Shown: in pieces, positions 54,899-64,000 of the stretch | How the letters are laid out: every line of letters starts with the position of its first letter | Numbering within the stretch: position 1 is the stretch's first letter | Assembly: GCA_014155875.1 (NCBI GenBank) | Contig: JACEFZ010021730.1 | Coordinates: forward strand, 38,250-102,249 | Length of the DNA: 64,000 nt | Source: Cepaea nemoralis | Lineage: Eukaryota; Mollusca; Gastropoda; Stylommatophora; Helicidae | Reading direction: 5' to 3' | Program-made: the position numbers and the translations under genes | The notes under the pieces: generated by a model | Database searches by the model: none | What the model saw: only the letters and a program-made list of their open reading frames with translations | What the model was told of the DNA's origin: nothing

Positions 54899-55804
54899 GC
54901 TGAAATATTCTTAAATAGAGCAAGCAAACAACCAGACAATTGCAACTTCCTAATTTAAGGAACTACAATTCACTTGTTTCGTAAAACAGTTCAGTTAGTT
55001 TCTATGTTTAGGAACTACACAATTTTACCCTGATTTTGTTTCCTGACCCAAGCACATACTTTCTTCGACTCGCCGTCAGATTTCGTTCGAACACCAGGAG
55101 CCTGCGTCAGCTGAAAATCAGTCGCGGAGTTCAGGTAGCAGAGTTCAGGCAGTCTGTCTCTTCCCCCAGGTAATTTCGTCACTTCTCTTGGGATGCCTGG
55201 ATAATCTTCAACCCCTGGTTGGGTCCCTTCTGAGATTTCTAGCCTTTGCTTTCACCCCGGGTGGGGTACATCATCGACGTTTTGAGAGGGACTCAGAAGT
55301 AACAAAGCAGCCCAAAAGGATCAAGATCAGCCAACGGCCTAGTGATAGCTTGATTGCTTCAAACAAAATATGGCCCAATCAACGGAAAAACGAGGTATTT
55401 ATTTACTGTCCTGATATTTCATGATCTCCTCCATTAACTTGACCTGATTACACGAACCTTGGAAGAGTTCTTATTGTAGGTTAGAAATTCTTACAGTCTT
55501 TAATTTAAGCTTGAAACTTCAATTGGAGGCAAGGGGTCAATTTGAGGGAGCTATTTGAAATTTCTCGCTCACCTGTAAGAAAAAATGTTCAGACTGAATT
55601 GCTGGATTGCCAAACTCTTGCTCTCTCAAGACAGGATCACTCTGGGTCGGCTTTTCACAACGATCAGACAAGCGGACTGCTGGACTGCCCCTTTTTCCAA
55701 AGTTCCGTGAAGTCTAGACAGCAAGTTTTAATTCGATCAGACACGATCAGAACGATGTATGGCAGCGGCTTTGGGTGGTTCTTCGGAAGTGATAATTCTA
55801 GACA

Positions 55805-55955
55805 ACGGCTATGGTAAGCCTCTTGAAAACGTTAAAGTTCAGGCACCGTCCAGGTTAAGCCTCTTGCGGAAAAAAACTGCAGAACGGCGGCTATGACAAG
55901 CCTCTTGATTTATGAACTCCAAAAAGTGACGGTTATACTAAGCCTCTTGACGCCA
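55805..55955 (-). repeat. Short repeats in the leader of the LTR element
   Basis: AAGCCTCTTG occurs four times on the + strand (CAAGAGGCTT on the transcribed strand) at about 38-45-bp spacing, most copies next to ACGG(C/T)TAT. It lies between the upstream LTR and ORF1, where packaging or translation signals would sit. Confidence 0.7.
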
Positions 55956-56257
55956 ATTTATTTGTTATCTCAAATCTTGAAGAAGACTTACAGAGGACCA
56001 CCCCTGGGCGGGCTTTTGGCCTCTGTATTCACAGATAACTGAAATTTACAATTTACTGGCCATCTTCTGAGTTCGCCTTATTACGTTCATTAGTTGTTCC
56101 TCAACGTGCCGCAAGTGTTTCTGGTTGCTTGTAGAACTGGAGCATGGAACATCTTCTCCGCGATGTTATTCAGCATTACTTCGCGTTGTTTTTTCTTTCT
56201 TTATCAACCGGACCATATCAGGTTCGCATCCTCGGTCCTAGGCAACATTTCGAGTCC

Positions 56258-56487
56258 TATAACAGAGCAGGAACTCGCAAGACGTGTTGTAGTTGTTAAT
56301 ATAAAGTTTATTTGCACATGATGACAATATAGCTTCTTCTCCGGTCCAAGGCCTGATGTTAACTGCCCTTGCCAACCCAATACGTCACGATTGAGCATCT
56401 CTCACCCTTTCACTCTCGATGCTCAATCGTGCTGTATCTATTTCCCACTAGATCCTAATAATACCCCAGTACTCCCTTACTGTTACA
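56258..56487 (-). repeat. Upstream (5') LTR of the 5.2-kb element
   Basis: Minus-strand LTR starting TGTAACAG and ending CTGTTATA. AATAAA lies at 56312-56307. It contains a perfect 13-bp inverted repeat (CACGATTGAGCAT and ATGCTCAATCGTG) around a 20-nt loop. Confidence 0.9.
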
Positions 56488-56572
56488 GAAGCCCATAATC
56501 GGGCACTCTCACGAAGTTTATACTTCACCTCGACACCGCAAGGTACCAGAGGAACATGATGAGATGAGATGT
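56488..56572 (+). mobile_element. 3' end of LINE A (continuation after the LTR element)
   Basis: GAAGCCCATAATCGGGCACT to GGTACCAGAGGAACATG and then GATGAGATGAGAT. This is the same 3' end as at 50130-50216 and 24560-24660, with the short GATGA-type repeat tail of this family. Confidence 0.88.
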
Positions 56573-56727
56573 TTTCTTCTTTTTTGGGATTTCCCCCTTG
56601 TGAGTTATGTTGACCACAGTGGAGTTCGTTGTAAGATATGTACACTGTGTCCGTGTTTAGCATATCTCACCTTGTCGCAGGAGCTGAACACGCCTAACTG
56701 TTTTCATTTCCTATCCATAGGTAGGTA

Positions 56728-56802
56728 GAGCCCGTTGCCATGGGTAGAGCCCGTTGCCATATACAGAAGCCCGTTGCCATAGGTAGAGCCCGTTGTCATG
56801 GA
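56728..56802 (+). repeat. Short minisatellite, four units
   Basis: GTAGAGCCCGTTGCCATAG-type units of about 19-20 bp. Confidence 0.88.
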
Positions 56803-57089
56803 TGGAATATGTCTAGAGAAAGCAAAGCTGACAAAATTGCATTCCACGAAGGATGGCCGTTGCGTTGCTTAACTTGGTGTGAAGCGCGCCAACCCAACCA
56901 CCACCACTCTCCAAAAGACGAAAGAAGAAGATATGTGTGGCTTTCTTTAATTCTTTACTCTCTGGATGATATAAAACACTCCTGGTATTGAAAAGAACAA
57001 TATTCAGAATGAATTTGAAAGAATAAAGAACAACAATAAACTACATAGAGGATCATTACCCAAGCAGCACATAGACACGTGCATCTACA

Positions 57090-57345
57090 AATCAACAATT
57101 TGTTGCGTATCCCTTACGGGACGTTGCAGTCAACACCAGCATTTTTCAGCTGCTGTTGATGTACTAGGCAAGTGTTACGTTCAGTAGTTTGCCATTGCTT
57201 TCTGAACGACCGGTTCCCATGCCAGCACGTTATAACACAACGCGACACGGTCTGCTGCACAAATCGGTCGCAGCTGAGCTTCGAACGCCTGGCACCCGGC
57301 TCACGAACCGCGTTCGCAAGCCTTTAGCCACAGAGCCGGCTTCGT
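57090..57345 (-). mobile_element. SINE2, full-length, antisense
   Basis: The minus strand starts AGCCGGCTCTGTGGCTAAAGG (A-box-like) and carries the B-box-like GTTCGAAGC, the CAGAAAGCAATGGCAAAC body block and a GGATACGCAAC-type end. An exact 24-bp target duplication lies at 57066-57089 and 57346-57369. Confidence 0.88.
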
Positions 57346-57708
57346 AGCACATAGACACGTGCATCTACAGATAGATCAGCGAAAAAAACTCAGAAAATGG
57401 AGGGGAGTGATTCTTCTGAATCTAAACAATGAAGCACAGAAGGCATAGTCAGTAGTTACTGGGAAATTCTCAAATAACTTCAGAGGCTTTAAAAACTGTC
57501 ACAGAAATGTTTTTTTTACAGAGATGAGAAACATAAGAAATTACCAAATAACTCTCTTTACAGGTGCAAAGATAGTTGATTCAATGCTGCAGTGCAGAAA
57601 CAGTACAGAACTAGCAGACCTAAGGGTAGCACTACATGAACTATGCCAGAAACCCAAAAAGGTTGTACTACATTGGATTCCTTCACATAGCAACATACCT
57701 GGAAATGA

Positions 57709-58385
57709 GTTGAGTCAAGAACCGGCATCATAGCACTCGGGGCATTCCCATAAGCGCCCAGTCATCATCTTCAACAGCCAGCGGAGAGTTATAATACTAA
57801 TGGTGCCCGTTGCAATCTGATTATATATCCGTCTTTCTTTACTTCCGAGTGACGACTGTCTACCAGATCCTCTGGGAGTCTCTGTGGCGAAGTGGTCAAG
57901 CCGTTTGACTCGTGCTCCGAAGGTTGTGGGTTCGATTCCGGGCCGCACCCTTCGGTTTACGAGTTAAATGTTTCGGAGACTCCTGTGGGTCGTCGCTAAA
58001 AGCTACGGAGTTCGTGCTTTGTGCGACGCTTTCCGCACTGCGGAAAGAGACTGAGCCATATGGGATAAAACCCGGTGCGATGAAGTCGACCCTGTCGACC
58101 TTTAAGCGACTTTTTTACCAGATCCTCTGACCACCCCTGCTGCCGCATTCTATCTAGACCGTGATAGTCCATCTGTTCTTCTCCATTATACATGCGCTCC
58201 CAGAGTGCCTTCACCACATCTGCCTTTTTATGCATCAAATCACCCCTCAATGATGCAGCACTAGCCAATCTGTCTGCCTGTTCATTTCCAACCACACCAG
58301 TGTCCTAGAGAAAAGATCCAGCGAATGCTCACAGCCCTCGACCTCTAAATTGATGCATACCAGTCTTCACCTTTGTCAGCATGCA
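57709..58385 (-). mobile_element. LINE C 3' end inserted in LINE J
   Basis: The minus strand codes VGNEQADRLASAASLRGDLM, DYHGLDRMRQQG, NQIATGTISIITLRWLLKM and WECPECYDAGS, then a short TCAACTCA tail. TGGAAATGA at 57700-57708 and 58386-58394 is the target duplication. It contains a SINE1 insertion. Confidence 0.87.
57875..58116 (+). mobile_element. SINE1, full-length, tRNA-like head (242 bp)
   Basis: The head has an A-box-like GTGGCGAAGTGG and the B-box GGTTCGATTCC. It is flanked by a 13-bp duplication, ACCAGATCCTCTG (57862-57874 and 58117-58129), inside LINE C. It ends with GCGACTTTTTT, which could be a pol III stop. Confidence 0.9.
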
Positions 58386-58562
58386 TGGAAATGAAGAAGC
58401 CAAAAGATAAGCAAAGGAAGATAAAAGACTACCACAGTCTGATATAGACGTAACCTATAATAAGGCCAATAGATTTATAAGAAGCAGTTGGGAATCAACC
58501 AAGTGGGAATCAGAGCTTCCATGTCACCAGAAAGATGATGTATATTACAAACTCAATCGAAA

Positions 58563-58936
58563 CTCAATTTAGGGCGCTGCGTGGTCTCGAGGTATGGTGT
58601 CCGCCTCGAGTGCTGGAGGTCCCGGGTTCAAGCCCCGATGATGCTGGGATTTTTTCACGTGGACTTCTAGTAATAAATTTCCCCTGGTCTCTGGGTAGTG
58701 AGATTGGACGCCCGTGTGTATTGTTGCGCACGTAAAAAATCCCTTGGCAGTTGGAAATCGAAAAAGAGTAGCCTAACGGCGCTGCCAGGGCAAAATTTCG
58801 ATCAGGATCCTCGCCGGTGCTACGGAGTTCGTGCACTGAGCTGAGTTTCTCCAAACTCAGGTTTGAGTTAGGAGGAGAACGGAGCACTTATGGGTTCCAC
58901 CCGTGTGCCGTGATGTTGATCCATGGACTAAAATAA
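58563..58936 (+). mobile_element. SINE6, full-length, tRNA-like head (374 bp)
   Basis: The head carries GCGTGGTCTCGAGG and the B-box GGGTTCAAGCCCC. The body (GTTGCGCACGTAAAAAATCC, GGAGCACTTATGGGTT) is shared with 23277-23530. A 16-bp duplication, ACAAACTCAATCGAAA, flanks it (58547-58562 and 58937-58952). Confidence 0.88.
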
Positions 58937-59236
58937 ACAAACTCAATCGAAAAGAATTATGGACAGGCCACAACGGGTTGAAATACGACATGTTTGATCA
59001 ACTAATGATTTAACACACTTATGAATTAATTGTGCAACTGGTAAAATGGCAGCAAAGCACTTTTTGTCCAAAATATACAGCAAAGAGAATACGTACCCCA
59101 CTGCATTTGAGGACAAACACTATGGAGATGCCAACAAGCTTATGTTGGCTGCTGATTTCTTTGCATTTATTCATACTGACGACTGAAGGTGCACGAAGAA
59201 GAAGTATTGGAATTGTAGGAGCTTTAGTCAATGCCC

Positions 59237-59952
59237 GCTAATATAAGTTATGTTCTATATCATGTATAAATTGTGTTCTATTTCATGTATAAGTTGTGTT
59301 CTATCTCGTATATACGTTGTGTTCTAGTTCATTTACAAGTTGTGTTCTATTTCAAGTACAAGTTGTGTTCTATTTCATGTACAAGTTGTGTTCTAGTTCA
59401 TGTACACGTTGTGTTCTAGTTCATGTACAAGTTGTGTTCTAGTTCATGTATAAATTGTGTTCTAGTTCATGTATAAGTTGTGTTCTATTTCATGTATAAG
59501 TTGTGTTCTATTTCATGTACAATTTGTGTTCTAGTTCATGTATAAGTTGTGTTCTAGTTAATGTATAAGTTGTGTTCTATTTCATGTATAAGATGTGTTG
59601 TAGTTCATGTATAAGTTGTGTTCTATTTCATGTATAAATTGTGTTCTAGTTCATGTACAAGTTGTGTTCTAGTTCATGTACAAGTTGTGTTCTATTTCAT
59701 GTATAAGTTGTGTTCTAGTTCATTTACAAGTTGTGTTCTATTTCATGTATAAGTTGTGTTCTATTTCATGTACAAGTTGTGTTCTATTTCATGTATAAGT
59801 TGTGTTCTATTTCATGTATAAGTTGTGTTCTATTTCATGTATAAGTTGTGTTCTAGTTCATGTATAAGTTGTGTTCTAGTTTATGTATAAGTTGTGTTCT
59901 AGTTCATGTACAAGTTGTGTTCTATTTCATGTATAAATTGTGTTCTATTGTC
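59237..59952 (+). repeat. 23-bp minisatellite, about 31 units
   Basis: Unit GTTGTGTTCTATTTCATGTA plus TAA, with A/C and T/G variants. Confidence 0.95.
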
Positions 59953-60121
59953 GATCATCTTTCCTTTAATCCCTTTAACTACACATAATATCATAGAGGC
60001 AGACGTAGGCTATGTCACCATACTTCTTGCTACACGTTGCACATAAGAACAGATGAGGGCGTGTCACGAGCAATGATCCGTATTTAACCCATACTGTATC
60101 CACCAAATGCTTACATGTTTG

Positions 60122-60508
60122 TTGATTATTATTATTACTATTATTATTATTATTCCTCTTCTGCTCCCCCTCTTCTTCTTTCGCTTCCTCCTCCATCTCT
60201 TCATCCTCGTCCTCCTCTTATTCTTCTTCCTCTTATACTTCGTCCTCTTCTTCTACTCCTCCTCCTTCTTCTTCCGTCTTTTTCTCCACCTTCTCCTTAT
60301 TCTTCTTCTTCCTTTTTCTTCTCCTCCTCCTTCTTCTTCTTCTCATCCTTCTCCTCTTTCTTATTCTTCTTCCCTCTACTTCTCCTTCTTCTTCCTCCTC
60401 CTCTTCTTCTGCTTCGTCTTCTTCTTCTCCTTATTCTTCCTTCTTCTTCTTCTTCTTCTTTCTTCTCATCTCTTTATTCTTCCTTATTTTTCCTTCTTCT
60501 TCTGTCTA
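60122..60508 (+). repeat. CTT/CTC-rich low-complexity block
   Basis: Almost pure pyrimidine on + (CTTCTTCTTCTTCCTCCTC). The long Leu/Ser/Phe frames are artefacts. Confidence 0.94.
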
Positions 60509-60749
60509 TCATCTTCCAAAGAGCATAGACACTTAACCAATTCAAGCCAAGCTATGATAGTTTTGTTCATAAGTTGTAGAATTTTCCAGTTAAAGTTTTC
60601 TTAGTTTTCAGTTGTAAATGATCCAAGAAAACAAAGTTAGACAGCTCTACGATAACATTCTTCTCCTAATCTTCGGTCTTCTTTAGTACACACACAAAAA
60701 AACAGAACCCATAAAAAGTTTATTAAATCCTACAAAGGTCAAGAAAATT

Positions 60750-61080
60750 TCTTGAGTTAACTCGGTCGCTTTGCATAAAAGTTATCTTCTTTCCAAAATA
60801 TGTTCCAAATAGCCTCGGCAGCGTTGGATGCACACTTGCATAATTACTCGGCCGCATTCCTCTGTGGGGATTTCCATGATCTTTGCTGTTCTGGTACACA
60901 TTATCCTTGACATAAGCCCATAGATAACAAAAAATCTAGGGGGTTCAAGTCAGGTGAATGCGGTGCCCACATTCAAAGATTTGTTGGTTCCGTTTTATGT
61001 TGGTCACCCTGTATTTGTAAAAGTTGTACTTCCTCTAGACTGATTTCATCCACAATAACAGTTTCTATTTACCCATGGTT
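60750..61080 (-). pseudogene. Degraded transposase C-terminus
   Basis: The minus strand codes WAPHSPDLNPLDF, the block around the third catalytic Asp of Tc1/mariner-like transposases. A shifted frame then gives LWAYVKDNVYQNSKDHGNPH and LFGTYFGKK. It could be the same family as the HTH fragment at 6230-6624. Confidence 0.65.
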
Positions 61081-61094
61081 AGGTTTTGTTTCCC

Positions 61095-61315
61095 AACAAT
61101 TTGGGTATGGCGAAGGGGTTATTAACTTTCTCCGTAATCCCCTATATCCACGTGGGGTAACGCGTCGCGTTCGTTACTTACGGGATATATGAGCCGGGTG
61201 CTCAGAAAGCAATGGCAAACTACTGAGCGTAATCTTGCGAAGAAATCAACAATCAGCTGAAAGATGCTGATGTCGACAGCGATGTCCTGTAAAGGATATG
61301 CAAACATTTTTTTTT
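61095..61315 (+). mobile_element. SINE2 copy
   Basis: TGGCGAAGGGGTTATTAACT head, AATGGCAAACTACTGAGCG body, GTCCTGTAAAGGATATGC end followed by a T-run. Confidence 0.8.
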
Positions 61316-61384
61316 AGTATGGCTATCTGGCCAGTGCGCTGTCTGTTTTGTCAAAAGCGTGCCTGTTCACCTCTTAGCGGTTTG

Positions 61385-61455
61385 TAACATCTCTTTTTAA
61401 AAAATAAAGTCGCTTAAAAGTCGACGATGTCGACTTCACTGCACCGGGTTTTTAT
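61385..61455 (-). mobile_element. SINE1 3' end fragment
   Basis: AAAGTCGCTTAAAAGTCGAC and TCGACTTCACTGCACCGGG match the SINE1 tail. The 39-bp array starts right after it. Confidence 0.68.
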
Positions 61456-62312
61456 CCCTGTACAAAATAGCCCGTGTAGTCATTGAGAGAAAGTGGTTGT
61501 ACTAAATAGCCTGTGTAGTCATTCAGAGAAAGTCGTTGTACTAAATAGCTTGTAAAGTTATTCAGAGAAAGTGGTTGTACTAAATAGCTTGTAAAGTTAT
61601 TCAGAGAAAGTGGTTGCACTAAATAGCCTGTGTAGTAATTCAGAGAAAGTGACAGTACTAAATAGCCTGTGTAGTCATTCAGAGAAAGTAGTTGTACTAA
61701 ATAGCCTGTGTAGTCATTCAGAGAAAGTGACTGTACTAAATAGCCTGTGTAGTCATTCAGAGAAATTGGTTGTACTAAATAGCCTGTGTAGTCATTCAGA
61801 GAAAGTGACTGTACTAAATAGCCTGTGTAGTCATTCAGAGAAAGTGGTTGTACTAAATAGCCTGTGTAGTCATTCAGAGAAAGTGACTGTACTAAATAGC
61901 CTGTGTAGTTTTCAGAGAAAGTGACTGTACTAAATAGCCTGTGTAGTCATTCAGAGAAAGTGACTGTACTAAATAGCCTGTGTAGTCATTCAGAGAAAGT
62001 GGTTGTACTAAATGGCCTGTGTAGCCATTCAGAGAAAGTGACTGTACTAAATAGCCTGTGTAGTCATTCAGAGAAAGTGGTTGTACTAAATAGCCTGTGT
62101 AGCCATTCAGAGAAAGTGACTGTACTAAATAGCCTGTGTAGTCATTCAGAGAAAGTGACTGTACTAAATAGCCTGTGTAGTCATTCAGAGAAAGTGGTTG
62201 TACTAAATAGCCTGTGTAGTCATTCAGAGAAAGTGACTGTACTAAATAGCCTGTGTAGTCATTCAGAGAAAGTGGCTGGACTAAATAGTTTGTGAAGTCA
62301 TTCAAATAAAGT
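61456..62312 (+). repeat. 39-bp minisatellite with two alternating unit types
   Basis: Unit TGTACTAAATAGCCTGTGTA then GTCATTCAGAGAAAGTG, followed by GTTG or ACTG, about 22 units. The two endings largely alternate. The period is a multiple of three, so frames on both strands stay open. Confidence 0.95.
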
Positions 62313-62439
62313 GATTTTTTTCCCCGGTACATCTGTTTAGTGTTTGTGTCATTTTCAGTGGGTCTGTCATTCTGTCGAAGTGTCACTTTGACTGTCACAA
62401 TACTTGTCACTTTCTAGTGGATGTGTGATATTCAGTGGA

Positions 62440-62800
62440 TGCCGCTTTCTTTTTGTTTTTGTTTTTGAATGTGTCTGTTATATTTGGATGTTTTGCTCAT
62501 CTTTTGGTTGTGTCTGTTATTATGTTAGTTTTTGTTGTTTGTCATTTCTTTGCTTGTCCCAATGATTGTCATTTTTTTTCAGTGAATGCCATTTTCAGTT
62601 GTCGATTTCTTTCTTTCTTTCTTTTGTGTCTGTTACATTTTTGACTGTGTCGTTTTTCTTTTGGTGCACCAGGTCAGTTTTTTTTTTTGGTGCTATCATT
62701 GGTTGTGTCAGTATTCATTGGTTGTGTTAGTTTGAGTGGATATATCACTTCTTTGATTATCATTTTCAGTTGTTGTCACTTTCTTTTTGTTACATTTATT
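62440..62800 (+). other. T/G-rich degenerate repeats
   Basis: Recurring GTGTCAGT, TTTTCAGTTG and TTTGTTGTCA words. The same style recurs at 63360-63780 after the SINE4/SINE2 block. No gene seen. Confidence 0.6.
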
Positions 62801-62811
62801 TTACGCAGGTC

Positions 62812-63345
62812 CGCATGGGTAAGAGTACGTGTTCTTAAACATCCGTTGTGCTGATGCCGAGGTAAGCGGTTCAACCCCTATACCGGACAGCGGGACTAAA
62901 ATGTTGACCTGTCGTCCTTGACTTGGGGACGTAAATTACAAGTACCTCTGAAGTCGGAGTGCGTTCGGCTGATGGCGAGGGACACTGTTAATATGGAAAG
63001 CTAATCCACATGCGCCGGCTTCGTGGCTTAGAGGTTATGACTTTTCTCCGTAATCTCGTATACTCTCGTCGGTAACGTGATGACGGTGAGAATCAGCAGT
63101 GGTTCGAATCGCATCGGTAACTTACGGGGTATGTGAGCCGGCCGCTCGGAAAACAATGGCAAACTACTGAGCGTAATCTTGCCAAGAAATCAACATTACA
63201 GCTGAAATATGCTGATGTTGACAGCGATGTCCTGTAAAGTATATGCAAATATTTCAATCCACATGCAAACTTCAGTCCATCACTACTATAAATAGTGTGT
63301 ATGACCTACGCTTGAGGTCAAAGCAAGCGAGCGCAAAAAAAAAAA
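62812..63345 (+). mobile_element. SINE4 copy interrupted by SINE2
   Basis: CATGGGTAAGAGTACGTGTT head with GCGGTTCAACCCC B-box-like, ACTAAAATGTTGACCTGTCG, TACAAGTACCTCTGAAGTCG, then SINE2 (63014-63255), then the SINE4 end (CTTGAGGTCAAAGCAAGCG) and an A/T run. Confidence 0.78.
63014..63255 (+). mobile_element. SINE2, full-length, inserted in SINE4
   Basis: GCCGGCTTCGTGGCTTAGAGG head, GTGGTTCGAATCGC B-box, AATGGCAAACTACTGAGCG body. An 11-bp duplication, AATCCACATGC (63003-63013 and 63256-63266), flanks it and the SINE4 sequence resumes afterwards. Confidence 0.9.
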
Positions 63346-63359
63346 ATTTTTTTTTTCTT

Positions 63360-63785
63360 ACTCAGACGTTTACATTTGGATGTTGTTTTTTTTTGCACGA
63401 ATTCATTGTTTTTGTGTTGATTTCTTTGGTTGTGTCATTCTATTGATGTGTCAGTTTAAATGGTTATGTCGGTTCTTTGCTCGTCTCAGTGCTTGCCATG
63501 TTTCAGTTGTTGTCCGTTTCTTTTTTTTTATTTGTGTGTGACGTATTTACTTTGACGTTTACATTTGGGTGTTTTGACTTCTTTGTTTGTGTCAGCAGTT
63601 TTCATTGGTTGTTAGTTTGTGTTTTTATGTCACTTCTTTTATTGTCTCAATGCTTGTTATATTTCAGTGCTGTCACTTTCAGTTCTTCTTCTTTCTTCTT
63701 TGTGTTTGTATGCGCGCGTCTGTCGTTGTGTCAGTTTCATTGTTTATGTCGGTGTCTTATTATCATACACGTGTGTTTGAAAGAG
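63360..63785 (+). other. T/G-rich degenerate repeats, continuation
   Basis: GTCAGTTTTCATTGGTTG-type words as at 62440-62800. The two blocks appear to be one region split by SINE4. Confidence 0.55.
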
Positions 63786-63839
63786 TAATTTGAGGACTTA
63801 GTAAGCACCCATTTGTCGGCCGTGATGGAACGGAATCTG

Positions 63840-64000
63840 ACAACTGTTTATCTCATAAGTTCTGTATTCTTCTATCTCAGGTGGTGTGTGTTACGTTATA
63901 CCCCGACGCAGGAGCAAGACTCAGGAAGAAAAGCGAAGGTGCCCTTTTGTGACGTCATCACCTTACGACGGAACTTTTTACAGGAATTGCAATCAACACC
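63840..64000 (+). other. Window end: open stretch after a T/C-rich AG, and possible SINE2 start
   Basis: GTATTCTTCTATCTCAG at about 63867-63883 is followed by a frame open to the window edge (about 38 codons). The last 25 bases resemble the antisense SINE2 end (TTTACAGG...GCAATCAACACC), which argues against an exon. Confidence 0.25.

Larger units (their letters stand above)
51281..56487 (-). mobile_element. Young LTR-flanked retroelement (5.2 kb) without recognisable gag-pol
   Basis: Identical-length 230-bp direct repeats (51281-51510 and 56258-56487) differ at three positions by eye. The element is flanked by GAAG on both sides (51277-51280 and 56488-56491). It interrupts a LINE whose sequence resumes exactly after the right GAAG, which proves insertion. 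On the minus strand each LTR reads TGTAACAG...CTGTTATA, has AATAAA, and the downstream LTR is preceded by a purine tract (GGGGAGG, 51511-51517), so the element is transcribed on the minus strand. No canonical TGG-type primer-binding site follows the upstream LTR. The 4.7-kb interior holds two overlapping minus-strand ORFs and about 1.6 kb of non-coding sequence on each side. I see no protease, RT, RNase H or integrase, so mobilisation in trans is inferred. Confidence 0.9.
57520..58980 (+). mobile_element. RNase H LINE fragment (LINE J) hosting nested insertions
   Basis: The outer element reads LRVALHELCQKPKKVVLHWI, PSHSNIPGNE, then after a 677-bp insertion HGNEEAKR, SSWESTKWESELP, and after a SINE, KELWTGHNGLKYDMF. 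This is the tail of an RNase H-bearing LINE. Stops and frame breaks are present. Confidence 0.78.

Noticed and set aside
57875..57960. Possible functional tRNA gene
   Set aside because: The A- and B-box-like head belongs to a SINE with a 13-bp target duplication, and the cloverleaf is not complete. The same applies to the heads at 47815, 58563 and 63014.
60107..60604. Leu/Phe/Ser-rich membrane-protein-like frames
   Set aside because: Pure CTT/CTC low-complexity DNA.
61610..62410. Repeat proteins on both strands (NSLCSHSEKV-like, NDYTGYLVQ-like)
   Set aside because: Artefact of a 39-bp array divisible by three. No start context or flanking gene structure.
63884..64000. Possible exon at the window edge
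   Set aside because: Good AG context and an open frame, but the end overlaps an antisense SINE2 signature and nothing links it to a known protein.

Overview
The window is animal nuclear DNA: split genes with GT-AG introns, very low coding density, many tRNA-headed SINEs, non-LTR retrotransposon (LINE) remnants, mariner-type transposons and a dozen or more tandem-repeat arrays. Nothing bacterial is present. The LINE protein types (several related endonuclease/RT families and RNase H-bearing LINEs) resemble those I know from marine molluscs, especially gastropods. That assignment is an inference from recall, not a search.

The one host gene I can support lies on the + strand from 17,939 to 36,907. 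Six exons join in perfect phase into a 242-residue protein that I recognise as CYBC1 (EROS, cytochrome b-245 chaperone 1). This is an ER membrane chaperone that stabilises the phagocyte NADPH-oxidase flavocytochrome in vertebrates. All five introns (about 1.5, 4.6, 2.7, 7.0 and 2.4 kb) are filled with transposons and minisatellites. Exon 1 is bracketed by two tandem arrays that appear to be built from its own splice boundaries. About 2.6 kb of mostly unique, AT-rich sequence follows the stop codon and is probably 3' UTR. It contains a second, diverged copy of the stop-codon region.

Layout: 1-9.6 kb holds minisatellites, SINE fragments, a LINE inserted in another LINE (4.0-5.5 kb), a degraded transposase, and a mariner element split by a LINE (6.75-9.6 kb). 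10-17 kb holds an array split by insertions, a 1.4-kb C/A-rich block, and three LINE pieces (13.4-17.0 kb). 17.5-39.5 kb is the CYBC1 locus, with a nearly complete antisense RNase H-type LINE in intron 4 and a 20-copy perfect 46-bp array in intron 5. 40-49 kb holds minisatellites and SINEs. 49.2-51.3 kb holds two LINE copies, the second split by a young 5.2-kb LTR-flanked element (51,281-56,487). 57-59 kb is a deeply nested LINE/SINE cluster. 59-64 kb is mainly minisatellite, CTT-rich DNA and SINEs.

The most unusual item is the LTR-flanked element. It has 230-bp LTRs that differ at 3 sites, a 4-bp target duplication and a polypurine tract. In place of gag-pol it carries two ATGA-overlapping ORFs (244 and 259 codons) that I cannot assign to any family. 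The second most unusual is the amplification of splice-site sequence on both sides of CYBC1 exon 1.
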